39,417 nt of DNA from an uncultured Bacteroidota bacterium (GTDB lineage: Bacteria; Bacteroidota; Bacteroidia; Chitinophagales; Chitinophagaceae). A program made the translations under genes and the position numbers. The notes under the pieces were generated by a model. The model saw nothing but the letters and a program-made list of their open reading frames with translations, was not told the origin of the DNA and did no database searches. Every line of letters begins with the position of its first letter. Position 1 is the stretch's first letter. The stretch is taken from positions 159,950 through 199,366 of the forward strand of contig CADEDV010000002.1 of NCBI GenBank assembly GCA_902826165.1, written 5' to 3'. This document shows, piece by piece, positions 32,501-39,417 of this stretch.

Positions 32501-32801
32501 ATTCGTTCAGGACCTGTTTACCAATGTTGGCAAGAACCGTAACACTATACAATTCAGTGTTGATATATTCAACTTCGGTAACCTGCTGAATCCAAGCTGG
32601 GGCCGTGTAAAAGCGATCAATGCCAGTTCAATCCTGGTACCGCAAAACGTGGCTTCATTGACTCCGGGTGGAACTACCCGACCAACTTTCCGGTTAGCAA
32701 CAGACAGGGGCAATATCATTACCAGCACATTCAGAGATGTGGTAAGCACAGCTTCTACTTACTTTATGCAGTTTGGTATCCGTTATATCTTTAACAACTA
32801 A
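29505..32801 (+). CDS. TonB-dependent, Oar-like outer-membrane receptor
   Basis: A 1098-aa outer-membrane protein. A signal peptide (to IVKAQ) is followed by a carboxypeptidase-regulatory-like domain (about residues 25-112: ITGTVKGVNDEPLAGATVTAIHQPTG, FTINNMRVGGPYTIEISFVGF). A plug domain (about 115-235) contains PSISRSVNDLTRATPQSNG, NFTIDGADFNNSFG and VTRSGTNKFSG. A long beta barrel follows, ending FMQFGIRYIFNN with a C-terminal aromatic/Asn end as barrels need. The layout and GSxxF-type plug match Oar-like receptors, which often move peptides or proteins rather than iron. No SusD-like partner follows, so it is not a typical polysaccharide locus. It has its own promoter and a strong terminator. 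Confidence 0.94.
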   Translation: MLKRITPLIVLLLLLTPFIVKAQITTSSITGTVKGVNDEPLAGATVTAIHQPTGTKYATTSRAGGQFTINNMRVGGPYTIEISFVGFVTDKQDEVYLKLAEPSLFTITLKSGTGELANVVLTTTGRRNAILNANRNGAVTNIGKVQIERLPSISRSVNDLTRATPQSNGSSVGGGNYRQNNFTIDGADFNNSFGIGTNLPANGSPISLDALEEISVNITPYDIRQSGFIGSAINAVTRSGTNKFSGSVYKYFRTEKQRGDKVDKTTFIRPVEEYDQFGIRIGGPIIKNKLFFFMNYEKETQPRTIQSRSAATPTAPFGAANPNVARPLATELAAISDYLFNTYGYVTDGYENYALNEERTKIMARLDWNISNKHKINFRYSQVEGGNPSPVSGSRSPLTGYATGAGRNDINAMWFKNSNYFQGANFYSFATELNSNFGRLSNTLRGTYTYQNDSRESPSQIFPFVDILKDGTPFTSFGYEPFTFGNLRKVKMYSIVDNLSWNVGKHNWTVGLQADLSETINGFQRFGTSYYTFNSWDDFVNGVNPRDFAITYSLAPGFAQAFPSFKFAQLSAYGQDEIAVNKNLRLTFGLRLDQPGYPDVDEIQTHPLVAALTFANGEKINTGTLPKKRLMWSPRFGFNWDLYGDRSLQFRGGTGIFTGRIPFVWIVSQSGDAGMLQVTQTFVGQGNTPGPFNPNPAAYRPTTVPAAGTVIPSTISAMDPDFKIPQTWKTSLAMDTRLPGGIVGTIEAIYNKDLNTALFRNPNLVAPAALNVAGYPDKRMIYPSANNQKFINALTNAGQASPTGTGAFNTIVIDNGSKGYYFSLTAQLQKQFRGGFFASLAYTKSMADNLFDGGGDQPLSAWQGTANVNGSNFPTLGYAGFVQPDRVIATFSYRKEYFKHLATTFSLVYEGGIQGRFSYTYSSDFNRDGTNFDLIYIPKNASEIDFVAQTVNGVSYSAQQQSDLFFAYIEQDKYLRAHKGQYAERNGAQTPWRNQVDVKFVQDLFTNVGKNRNTIQFSVDIFNFGNLLNPSWGRVKAINASSILVPQNVASLTPGGTTRPTFRLATDRGNIITSTFRDVVSTASTYFMQFGIRYIFNN

Positions 32802-32820
32802 GCGGTAGTTTACTGAATAG

Positions 32821-32847
32821 AAAAACCCGGTCAATGACCGGGTTTTT
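32821..32847. terminator. Bidirectional rho-independent terminator
   Basis: AAAAACCCGGTCA (32821-32833), one unpaired A, TGACCGGGTTTTT (32835-32847). It ends the receptor gene and, in the other direction, the esterase gene. Confidence 0.92.
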
Positions 32848-32873
32848 TATTATAATTACTTCGACTAAAATTC

Positions 32874-33689
32874 TTACTTCTTACCCCAACCCCATTTCAA
32901 AAATTCAGGCATGGCTAATCCCCAGGTGGCAACATCATGGCGGCCCTCCGGCATTTCGAGATATTGAATATCTTTTTCTTTATCGTATCCCTTTTTAACC
33001 AGTTCTTTGATCAGGTCTAAAGTATCGTCAATCGAATCAATAACGCCATTATGGTTGCGATCCATGGTTTCATCTTTATTTCCGCATTGCAGGAAGAATT
33101 TCAAACCCGGATAAAAATCGCCTTTCCGTATTTGCTGGTGAATGATCCGGTGTTTATCATCGTCATACTCTTTTTCGGTCTGGTCAATACTTCTCCACCA
33201 TAATGAAGCTGAGAATACGCCTGTTTTCTTAAATACTGAAGGATGGTTCCATACAATGTCGAGTGCACTAAGGCCTCCCAGCGAAAACCCCGCAAATGCT
33301 TTTTCTTTGAATGAAGACAGCCGGTAGGTTGTTTTGATATAGGGAAGCAATTCCTCAAAAATAAAATCGGTATATGCAGCAGCTTTTGCTCCCCGGCCAA
33401 GATAATCGGGCTCCCCGGCCACACCATATTCCATTTTCCTGTCTTCACCACAATGAATAGCCCCACAAAGCAGGGGCTCTATGGCCTCATCGGCATATAA
33501 TTTCTCCAGGAGGGGTTCAAAACCCAGCTCCTCCATATTCTGGCCGTCATTGATCAGCAATAAACTCATTTGGGAAGGGTCGACTACGTTAAGGGGCAAA
33601 TAAAAATCAATTTTCACCTCCCTGTCCAGTTTCCGGGACTTTATAACCGCATTTTCTACCAGGACACCCGATACTTTCGTCATACGCAT
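32874..33689 (-). CDS. Esterase D-type alpha/beta hydrolase
   Basis: A 271-aa cytosolic alpha/beta hydrolase of the putative-esterase family. The nucleophile elbow is GFSLGGLSAL (Ser136), an acidic residue follows in QCGNKDETMD, and the histidine is His251 in MPEGRHDVATW. Oxyanion strand SLLLINDGQNM is near the N-terminus. A calcium-loop-like insert, DRNHNGVIDSIDD (about residues 210-222), resembles an EF-hand/dockerin loop and may bind Ca2+. It is divergent from an ATP-grasp/GCS2 operon, with one promoter region between. I infer it acts on that operon's product, for example releasing or proofreading an amide or ester. The family normally hydrolyses esters, so the substrate is unknown. Confidence 0.9.
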   Translation of the reverse strand: MRMTKVSGVLVENAVIKSRKLDREVKIDFYLPLNVVDPSQMSLLLINDGQNMEELGFEPLLEKLYADEAIEPLLCGAIHCGEDRKMEYGVAGEPDYLGRGAKAAAYTDFIFEELLPYIKTTYRLSSFKEKAFAGFSLGGLSALDIVWNHPSVFKKTGVFSASLWWRSIDQTEKEYDDDKHRIIHQQIRKGDFYPGLKFFLQCGNKDETMDRNHNGVIDSIDDTLDLIKELVKKGYDKEKDIQYLEMPEGRHDVATWGLAMPEFLKWGWGKK

Positions 33690-33768
33690 GGTTTCAAAAA
33701 TAAGGATTTAATAATAATAGCCGCTTTTTGAAACAATCTTCCACAACCCCATAAAAGCAGTTGGTTAA

Positions 33769-33800
33769 TTTGTTAATTTGATGACGAAAAAATAAATTTG
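33769..33800 (+). promoter_or_regulatory. Bacteroidota promoter for the ATP-grasp/GCS2 operon
   Basis: TTTG (33769-33772), 20-base spacer, TAAATTTG (33793-33800), both matching consensus, about 77 bases upstream of the ATP-grasp ATG at 33877. A TTTG duplicate at 33777 is embedded in a short direct repeat of TTAATTTG. Confidence 0.65.
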
Positions 33801-33876
33801 GTAACAGCTGCACTGGTTCCGGTTTTTATTTCCACTGCAAGGCCTGCATCATTAACCAATCAACTAAAAACAGTTT

Positions 33877-34830
33877 ATGAAGAAAATAGGAATCCTCCAT
33901 GGCAAGGAACGTTCATTCCCCGAAGCCTTTGTAGCAAGAGTCAACAGTAAAAACGTACCAGGTATTATAGCAGAGCCTGTCCGTATTGATAAGGCCATGC
34001 AGGGCGTTCACAGTGGCTATAGTGTGATCATAGACCGTATCTCACAGGATGTACCGTTTTATCGTACCTGGCTGAAGAATGCTGCTGTTACAGGCACCGC
34101 TGTTATCAATAATCCCTTTTGGTGGAGTGCGGATGATAAATATTTCAATAACTGCCTGATGACAAAAGTGGATGTGCCTGTTCCAAAAACAGCTATCCTG
34201 CCTTCAAGAGATCTGCCGGATGATACTTCGGATGAATCCTTCAGCAATTTGGCTTTCCCACTGGACTGGGATTCAATTTTTAAATATGTTGGTTTTCCGG
34301 CGTATATGAAACCATTTGCAGGTGGTGGCTGGAAACATGTTTACAAACTCAATAGTGCAGAAGAATTTTTTCAAAAACACAGCGAAACGGGCCAGTTAGT
34401 AATGCTGTTGCAGGAAGAGATCGTTTTCACTGAATACTATCGTTGTTATTGCATCGGCGGCAAATATGTACGCATCATGTCGTATGAGCCCCGCAACCCG
34501 CATCACCTTCGCTATGTAGCCGATTTTAAACCTTCTGCAGAACGCCTGCAACAGATGACGGATATTGTACTTCGTATCAACAAGTATCTTGGCTATGATT
34601 TTAATACCGTGGAATTAGCGGTTCGTGACGGCGTCCCTTATGCCATTGACTTCTGCAACCCGGCCCCGGATGCAGAAAGAACCAGTGTGGGAGAAGAGAA
34701 TTTTGAATGGGTGGTGGAAACAGCCGCTAATTATGCTATTGAAAAAGCAATGAGTAATGCGGAAGGTGCTGATAACCTTACCTGGGGTGAATATGTAAAA
34801 AGAAGCAGCACCAAAATGCCTTTGATCTAA
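33877..34830 (+). CDS. ATP-grasp family ligase, first gene of an amide-ligase operon
   Basis: A 317-aa cytosolic protein with the ATP-grasp pattern. The N-terminal domain (about residues 1-140) starts MKKIGILHGKERSFPEAFV. The middle domain has YMKPFAGGGWKHVYKL (ATP phosphate loop) and VMLLQEEI. The end has FNTVELAVRDGVPYAIDFCNPAPDAE with metal-binding acids and asparagine. ATP-grasp enzymes activate carboxylates as acyl phosphates and join them to amines or thiols. The gene is 28 bases ahead of a GCS2-type carboxylate-amine ligase, in the same operon, with an esterase divergent upstream. Two carboxylate-activating ligases side by side suggest step-wise synthesis of a small peptide-like or amide compound. 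The substrate is not visible from sequence. Confidence 0.88.
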   Translation: MKKIGILHGKERSFPEAFVARVNSKNVPGIIAEPVRIDKAMQGVHSGYSVIIDRISQDVPFYRTWLKNAAVTGTAVINNPFWWSADDKYFNNCLMTKVDVPVPKTAILPSRDLPDDTSDESFSNLAFPLDWDSIFKYVGFPAYMKPFAGGGWKHVYKLNSAEEFFQKHSETGQLVMLLQEEIVFTEYYRCYCIGGKYVRIMSYEPRNPHHLRYVADFKPSAERLQQMTDIVLRINKYLGYDFNTVELAVRDGVPYAIDFCNPAPDAERTSVGEENFEWVVETAANYAIEKAMSNAEGADNLTWGEYVKRSSTKMPLI

Positions 34831-34858
34831 AAGACAATTACCAATTTCAAATTAATGT

Positions 34859-35968
34859 ATGACCCTGAACTATAAAAGTTTTACCCTCGGAGTTGAAGAA
34901 GAATACATGGTGCTTGATCCTGCTACCCATGAGCTCAAAAGTCATGAACAAAAGATCGTTCATGAAGGACAGAAAGTGATCAAGGACAAAGTGAAAGCAG
35001 AAATGCACCAGGCCGTAGTGGAAGTGGGTACGGATATCTGCGCCGATATTGATGAGGCTTATACGGATGTGGCTACCTTACGTAAAACTATATCCGGCAT
35101 TGCCGGCGACCTGGGTTTTGCAATGGGTGCATCCGGCACCCACCCTTTCAGTCACTGGGAAAGCCAGCTCATCACCGACCATGTCCGGTATAGTGAGATC
35201 GTCAACGAATTACAGGAAGCAGCAAGAAGTAATCTCATTTTCGGGCTGCATGTGCATGTAGGTATGGAGAACCGGGAAATGGCTAACCATATTGCAAACT
35301 CCACCAGGTACTTCTTACCCCACGTATATGCATTAAGTACCAACTCCCCTTTCTGGGAAGGAAGAATGACAGGCTACAAATCTTTCCGCACCAAGGTATT
35401 TGATAAATTTCCCCGTACCGGAATACCTGAAGCATTTGAAAGTATCGAGGCGTATGATAATTATGTGAAGCTGCTGATCAAAACCAATTGCATTGATAAT
35501 GCAAAAAAGATCTGGTGGGACCTGAGGGTTCATCCTTTCTTTAATACGGTGGAGTTCCGTATTTGTGATGTGCCGATGACGGTTGATGAAACCATTGCAA
35601 TTGCTGCTTTGTTCCAGGCAATCTGTGCCCGGATCTATATGCTGCGCAGCAAGAACCTGAATTTTATTCAATACCCGAGACCATTACTCAACGAAAATAA
35701 ATGGAGGGCCAGCCGCTATGGTATTGATGGCTACCTGATCGATTTCGGGAAAGAAGAAGAAGTGAATACAAGGGCTCTGATCTATGAGCTGCTTGATTTT
35801 GTTGATCCGGTATTGGATCACCTGGGCAGTCGTCACCGCCTTGCTTATGTACATAAAATGCTGGAACAGGGAACCGGTGCCGATCGCCAGCTCGCCGTTT
35901 TTGAACAAACGAAAAATCTCTCAAGCGTTGTAGAATATATCGAGAAGCAATACCTTGCCGGTATCTGA
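34859..35968 (+). CDS. GCS2-type carboxylate-amine ligase (YbdK-like)
   Basis: A 369-aa cytosolic enzyme of the glutamate-cysteine ligase 2 family. The signature LGVEEEYMVLDP is at the N-terminus, followed by EMHQAVVEVGTDIC, MGASGTHPFSHWESQ, LIFGLHVHVGM and TVEFRICDVPM. YbdK-like members have weak or unproven glutamate-cysteine ligase activity and in operons with ATP-grasp genes are thought to make other amide bonds. Full length for the family. It is translated 28 bases after the ATP-grasp stop. The next gene, GH88, converges from the other strand after six bases. Confidence 0.93.
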   Translation: MTLNYKSFTLGVEEEYMVLDPATHELKSHEQKIVHEGQKVIKDKVKAEMHQAVVEVGTDICADIDEAYTDVATLRKTISGIAGDLGFAMGASGTHPFSHWESQLITDHVRYSEIVNELQEAARSNLIFGLHVHVGMENREMANHIANSTRYFLPHVYALSTNSPFWEGRMTGYKSFRTKVFDKFPRTGIPEAFESIEAYDNYVKLLIKTNCIDNAKKIWWDLRVHPFFNTVEFRICDVPMTVDETIAIAALFQAICARIYMLRSKNLNFIQYPRPLLNENKWRASRYGIDGYLIDFGKEEEVNTRALIYELLDFVDPVLDHLGSRHRLAYVHKMLEQGTGADRQLAVFEQTKNLSSVVEYIEKQYLAGI

Positions 35969-35974
35969 TACCCC

Positions 35975-37183
35975 TTACCTGAGTTTATTATATCGGATCA
36001 TCGCTTCGATAAAATAATAATCTGCATAGGTCAGCGGCACATCTACTTCTGTACCGGCTGGCAGATGACCTACTCCATGCTGCAGGAGAAACCCGCCGTT
36101 TGTTCCCGGGTTAGCCTTGTATGAGTTTCCTGATAATGTTTTTAAAATAACAGCAGCCGCTTTCAAATAGGAAACTGCTTTTTTTGGATCCGTATACTCA
36201 CTCAATTCAATGAGTGCGGAAGCCGTAATAGCAGCTGCTGAAGCATCCCGTAATACAGCAGGAATACCGGGTGCATTAAAATCCCAAAAGGGTATCTTAT
36301 CCGCCGGAAGGCTCGGATGGCGAAGTATAAAATTGGCAATATGGTTGGCCTGTTCCAGGTATTTCCTATCTTTTGTTTCCCGGTACATAACGGTAAACCC
36401 ATATAAACCCCAGGCCTGTCCCCTTGCCCATGCCGATTCATCCGCTGCACCCTGCGCTGTTCTTTTTTGTTTAACCATCCCTGTGGCAGTATCATAATTC
36501 AATACATGATAAGAACTATGGTCGGGACGAAAATGATTTTTCATAGTTGTATTGGCATGGGTAATTGCCAGTTTATAAAAAGAGGAATCCCCGGAAAATC
36601 GGGTGGCCCAGAACAACAGTTCAAGGTTCATCATATTGTCGATGATCACTAAAAAATCAGAGCCTTTGGAATCCCAGGAGCGGATACAACCTGTTTTCGC
36701 ATTGAACCGTGTAGCCAGGGAACGGGCACTGGTCAGTAAAATATCATTGTACCCGGGTAGTGGGGCCATGCGGTTAGCATTCCCAAAACTGCAATACATC
36801 ATAAAACCAAGATCATGTGTACCCGTGTTGTTTTTTTCCTTTTCCAGTTCGGCTAGCATGATCATTGCTTCCTTATATAAGGCGGTATCTCCTGTTTGCT
36901 CATAGAGATATAATAAGCTTCCGGGATAAAAACCACTGCACCACCAACCGGAATTACTCCATTCATACTTTCCGGTGGCAGGAAACCATGTTTTGGGAAA
37001 TTTCCCGGCTGGGCGATTTGCTCCCAGTAATTTGTATTGAGATACAGCCTTTACAAAGTTGTCCTTAAACTCCTGTTGTAATTTTTTATCAGCCTTGTAG
37101 TTTTTCTGCCCTTGTAGCGAAGCAGAAGCCAGGCAAAATAATATAAGGACTATGCAAAATGCCTTGCAACGGAAATAGTTCAT
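35975..37183 (-). CDS. Glycoside hydrolase family 88, unsaturated uronyl hydrolase
   Basis: A 402-aa exported enzyme with a signal peptide (to ASLQGQ). The (alpha/alpha)6-barrel family 88 hallmarks are present: WSNSGWWCSGFYPGSLLYLYE, THDLGFMMYCSFG with Asp124, IIDNMMNLELLFW with Asp182 (the two acids of the hydration mechanism), HVLNYD, and SAWARGQAWGLYGFTVMYR. These enzymes remove unsaturated uronic acids from oligosaccharides made by polysaccharide lyases, in the periplasm. It stands alone with no lyase or SusC/D pair nearby, so it may act on scavenged glycans. It converges with the GCS2 gene. Confidence 0.93.
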   Translation of the reverse strand: MNYFRCKAFCIVLILFCLASASLQGQKNYKADKKLQQEFKDNFVKAVSQYKLLGANRPAGKFPKTWFPATGKYEWSNSGWWCSGFYPGSLLYLYEQTGDTALYKEAMIMLAELEKEKNNTGTHDLGFMMYCSFGNANRMAPLPGYNDILLTSARSLATRFNAKTGCIRSWDSKGSDFLVIIDNMMNLELLFWATRFSGDSSFYKLAITHANTTMKNHFRPDHSSYHVLNYDTATGMVKQKRTAQGAADESAWARGQAWGLYGFTVMYRETKDRKYLEQANHIANFILRHPSLPADKIPFWDFNAPGIPAVLRDASAAAITASALIELSEYTDPKKAVSYLKAAAVILKTLSGNSYKANPGTNGGFLLQHGVGHLPAGTEVDVPLTYADYYFIEAMIRYNKLR

Positions 37184-37330
37184 GTTTAAGATAATTCAGC
37201 AACTAAGATAATTGAAAGAACTGTACAGTCCAGCCGGATTAACAGCTTTTCTGATTCCGGCAACATGCCACAAAAATTCATTTATTATGATTAAATTCGA
37301 TAAGCTTACTAACCACCAACTGCAATCCCA

Positions 37331-38788
37331 ATGACTGTTTCATTTTTTTCAGGCCGGAATCCGGTAAAAAAATATTTCCTGCTGCCCTGTTTATTGCTTC
37401 TTATGCTACAGGGATTTTCTCAAAAAGAGAAAGCAGACAGCCTTCGCCGCTTACTGACCTTTGAAAAAGTGGATAGCACCAGGGCTTCGCTGATGTGGCA
37501 ACTGGCCAGTGCTATCAACGTTTATAATCCGGACACTGCTTTATTTCTATCACAACAATCGCTTTATCTTTCTAAAAATATCAATTACCTGGAAGGGGAA
37601 TCAAGGGCACTTGGCGTATTAGCCAACACATTCCTGAAATTTGGTAACTATCCCCGTGCCCTGGAGCTCTATATCCAGAAATTAAAACTCGAAGAAAAAA
37701 GAAACAAGCCCAGGAACCTGTCCAGTGTACTGCAAAACATCGGTATTGTTTACGTTTTACAGGAAGATTACCGGAAAGCATTGGAGTATATTCTAAAAGC
37801 TGATTCTGTTGTCAATCTCCATGATGTGCAGGACATGAAATACTATATTGCCCTGAACCTGGGTGATACCTACCGCCGCATTGATATCATAGACTCCGCC
37901 TATCATTATTTTAACCGTTCACTTGAATTAGCAATGAAGGGGAAAGATGATGACCAGATCGGGACATCCATGACAGGCCTTGGTCATGCCTACCTTAAAC
38001 TCGGTAACTACCCGCTATCACTGACCAACTATCAAACAGCTATTTCTTACCTGAAAGCAGCTAATGATGACGAGGTATTGTGTGAAGCTACATTAGGGCT
38101 GGCTAACTTATATAAACAGCTGGGTAAACCTGATTCTGTCAGCCATTACGCAAACCTGTCACTTTCCATTTCAAAAAAAGTTGGATTCCTTACTGAAGAA
38201 CTTAAGGCAGCAGAATTTCTGTCGGAGCATTACCGGGAAATAAAAAGAATTGACAGTGCTTTTTCCTACGTAACACAGGTGCATGACCTCAATGATTCAC
38301 TCAATAGTAAAAGTAAGGTGCGGGAGTTACAACTTATTTCCAGTGATGAACAGTTCAGGCAACTGGAACTTGCAGAAACGAAAAGACAGGAACAAAAGAA
38401 ACGGTTTCAGCAAATGCAGATGTTGCTGATCGCTATCTTCATTCCTGGTTTTTTCCTGCTCACTCTTTTATTGAACCGGATCAGGATCCATATCAAGGTC
38501 ATCCGCTTGCTGGGTGTGCTGTCCCTTCTTTTCTTATTTGAATACCTTACCCTGCTGTTGCACCCCACTGTTGCCGAGTTAACCCATCATACCCCCGTTT
38601 ACGAGATCCTCATCTTTGTGGGCATTGCAGCTATATTAATTCCTGCACATCACCGGCTGGAACATTGGATGATCCATAAACTGAGTCATCACCACCATAA
38701 ACTTCATCATGCTGAAAAGGTAAAAGAACCTGATGCTGCAACTACTGTTGCAAAAGAAAACCCGCCTCCTATCATTAAAAAGAAATGA
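37331..38788 (+). CDS. TPR-repeat membrane protein with histidine-rich tail
   Basis: A 485-aa protein with a signal peptide or membrane anchor (to LQGFSQ). About five tetratricopeptide repeats (residues 75-300) are visible in ALGVLANTFLKFGNYPRALELY, LQNIGIVYVLQEDYRKALEYI, ALNLGDTYRRIDIIDSAYHYF, MTGLGHAYLKLGNYPLSLTNY and LGLANLYKQLGKPDSVSHYA. A coiled-coil stretch is followed by three membrane helices (about 360-450), then HRLEHWMIHKLSHHHHKLHH and a Lys/Pro-rich end. The N-terminal half matches the sensor part of Bacteroidota TPR kinases or LuxR regulators, but the output domain is replaced by membrane helices. A metal-sensing or scaffold role is possible but unproven. Confidence 0.85.
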   Translation: MTVSFFSGRNPVKKYFLLPCLLLLMLQGFSQKEKADSLRRLLTFEKVDSTRASLMWQLASAINVYNPDTALFLSQQSLYLSKNINYLEGESRALGVLANTFLKFGNYPRALELYIQKLKLEEKRNKPRNLSSVLQNIGIVYVLQEDYRKALEYILKADSVVNLHDVQDMKYYIALNLGDTYRRIDIIDSAYHYFNRSLELAMKGKDDDQIGTSMTGLGHAYLKLGNYPLSLTNYQTAISYLKAANDDEVLCEATLGLANLYKQLGKPDSVSHYANLSLSISKKVGFLTEELKAAEFLSEHYREIKRIDSAFSYVTQVHDLNDSLNSKSKVRELQLISSDEQFRQLELAETKRQEQKKRFQQMQMLLIAIFIPGFFLLTLLLNRIRIHIKVIRLLGVLSLLFLFEYLTLLLHPTVAELTHHTPVYEILIFVGIAAILIPAHHRLEHWMIHKLSHHHHKLHHAEKVKEPDAATTVAKENPPPIIKKK

Positions 38789-38822
38789 GAGTGGCGGGTG
38801 AACAAAATATCAGGCCGAAGTC

Positions 38823-39035
38823 TTAATCGGTTGTCTTAACCGGTTTAGTGTCTGCGGGAATACTATCCATTGCTTGTGCCGCAGAATCTGTTACTGCCGG
38901 TGCGGTTTCAGTGGCAGCAGGGGGCTCCGCTTTCTTTTCTTCCTTCTTGTCGTCATTACAAGCGGTAATTGCTGCTGAAAGAAATAAAGCGGCAAAAAAA
39001 AGGCGGAATGCAGATGTTGGTTTTTTGATGCTCAT
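38823..39035 (-). CDS. Small lipoprotein with disordered Ala/Pro/Lys tail
   Basis: A 70-aa lipoprotein. Its signal ends in a lipobox (AITAC, mature Cys26). The rest is low-complexity and acidic to basic (NDDKKEEKKAEPPAATETAP and more), with no fold expected. Such short tethered proteins are common in Bacteroidota envelopes. Function unknown. Confidence 0.75.
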   Translation of the reverse strand: MSIKKPTSAFRLFFAALFLSAAITACNDDKKEEKKAEPPAATETAPAVTDSAAQAMDSIPADTKPVKTTD

Positions 39036-39117
39036 GTAGTATTAGTTTAGACTATAAGTGTACGACAAGTATTGATGAATTCCAAAAAAAACTAATAACA
39101 CCAAAGCCTGGCATCTC

Positions 39118-39417
39118 TTACCATTTTCTTAATTGAGATCGGTAAAAAATCCATTCCGGGGTGATGATGGTGTCATTGAGCGAATACCAGGGGCTTATTT
39201 CCTTTTCGAGTGGGTTATTGACGATATGAATATCCTGGGCCGGCATATAACTTTGTGCCAGCATAAATAGCCTTTGCCCGTGACTGTTGACCGCAACATC
39301 CACCACGATCATAGCATGGCCCGGGAACCCTCCTTTAATAAAAACATCTCCCGGCTCTATTAAGCGTTGATCATTCAATGGCTTCAATTGTCTTTCCAGG
39401 GAAGCTGATCCGCACCA
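39118..39417 (-). CDS. DUF4846 domain protein, N-terminus cut by window edge
   Basis: The minus-strand frame enters from the right edge with WCGSASLERQLKPLND and stops at 39118-39120, about 99 visible codons. PGDVFIKGGFPGHAMIVVDVA, LFMLAQSYMPAQDIHIVNNP, SPWYSLND and TPEWIFYRSQLRKW are the DUF4846 C-terminal signature. These are secreted or lipid-anchored proteins with conserved cysteine and histidine that resemble papain-like or NlpC-type hydrolases, though activity is unproven. The missing N-terminus holds any signal peptide. Confidence 0.88.
   Translation of the reverse strand, partial: WCGSASLERQLKPLNDQRLIEPGDVFIKGGFPGHAMIVVDVAVNSHGQRLFMLAQSYMPAQDIHIVNNPLEKEISPWYSLNDTIITPEWIFYRSQLRKW

Noticed and set aside
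38760-38798. Hairpin between CCCGCC and GGCGGG near the end of the TPR gene
   Set aside because: The loop exceeds 25 bases, includes coding sequence and the stop, and no T-tract follows.

Overview
The window looks like a chromosomal segment of a Bacteroidota bacterium, most likely Chitinophagaceae or a close relative. The evidence is Bacteroidota-type promoter elements (TAnnTTTG) upstream of several genes, many small signal-peptide or lipoprotein genes, an Oar-like TonB-dependent receptor, a type IX secretion C-terminal domain, a LytS/LytTR system with a Y_Y_Y propeller sensor, and DUF1080, DUF2141 and DUF2452 proteins. No rRNA, tRNA, CRISPR array, transposase or integrase was seen. The genus call is inference.

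Left part (1-6.6 kb): the end of a degenerate M23-like secreted protein, a small conserved protein, and an Lrp/AsnC regulator divergent from S-adenosylhomocysteine hydrolase (ahcY) with a perfect 15-bp palindrome between them. A lone degenerate histidine-kinase-type ATPase domain follows. Next is a TetR regulator whose operator-like inverted repeat recurs in front of the next secreted-protein gene. A secreted papain-like protein is translationally coupled to a lipoprotein.

6.7-12.6 kb: a probable operon of a repeat-bearing surface fibre protein, a 1197-aa propeller/GAF/LytS sensor kinase and its LytTR response regulator. 12.6-16.5 kb: a minus-strand operon (secreted protein, M48 membrane protease, YbjQ), a small gene with a striking inverted repeat at its start codon, a periplasmic thioredoxin and a DUF2452 protein.

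16.5-23.1 kb: a type IX-secreted protein and pdxJ, followed by about 2.2 kb of AT-rich accessory DNA. That DNA holds small lipoprotein, cytosolic and membrane genes, a diverged second copy of the pdxJ 3' end, and REP-like hairpins. Then come DUF1080 and DUF2141 proteins and an isoaspartyl peptidase/asparaginase with a GC-rich palindromic repeat inserted in frame close to its catalytic threonine.

23.1-39.4 kb: a very large TamB-like protein ends directly against bifunctional ribBA. An Oar-like TonB receptor with a good promoter and terminator follows. Next is an esterase divergent from a two-gene ATP-grasp/GCS2-type ligase operon, which is the best candidate for an uncharacterised metabolic system here. 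The window closes with a GH88 hydrolase, a TPR membrane protein, a small lipoprotein and the C-terminal end of a DUF4846 protein.
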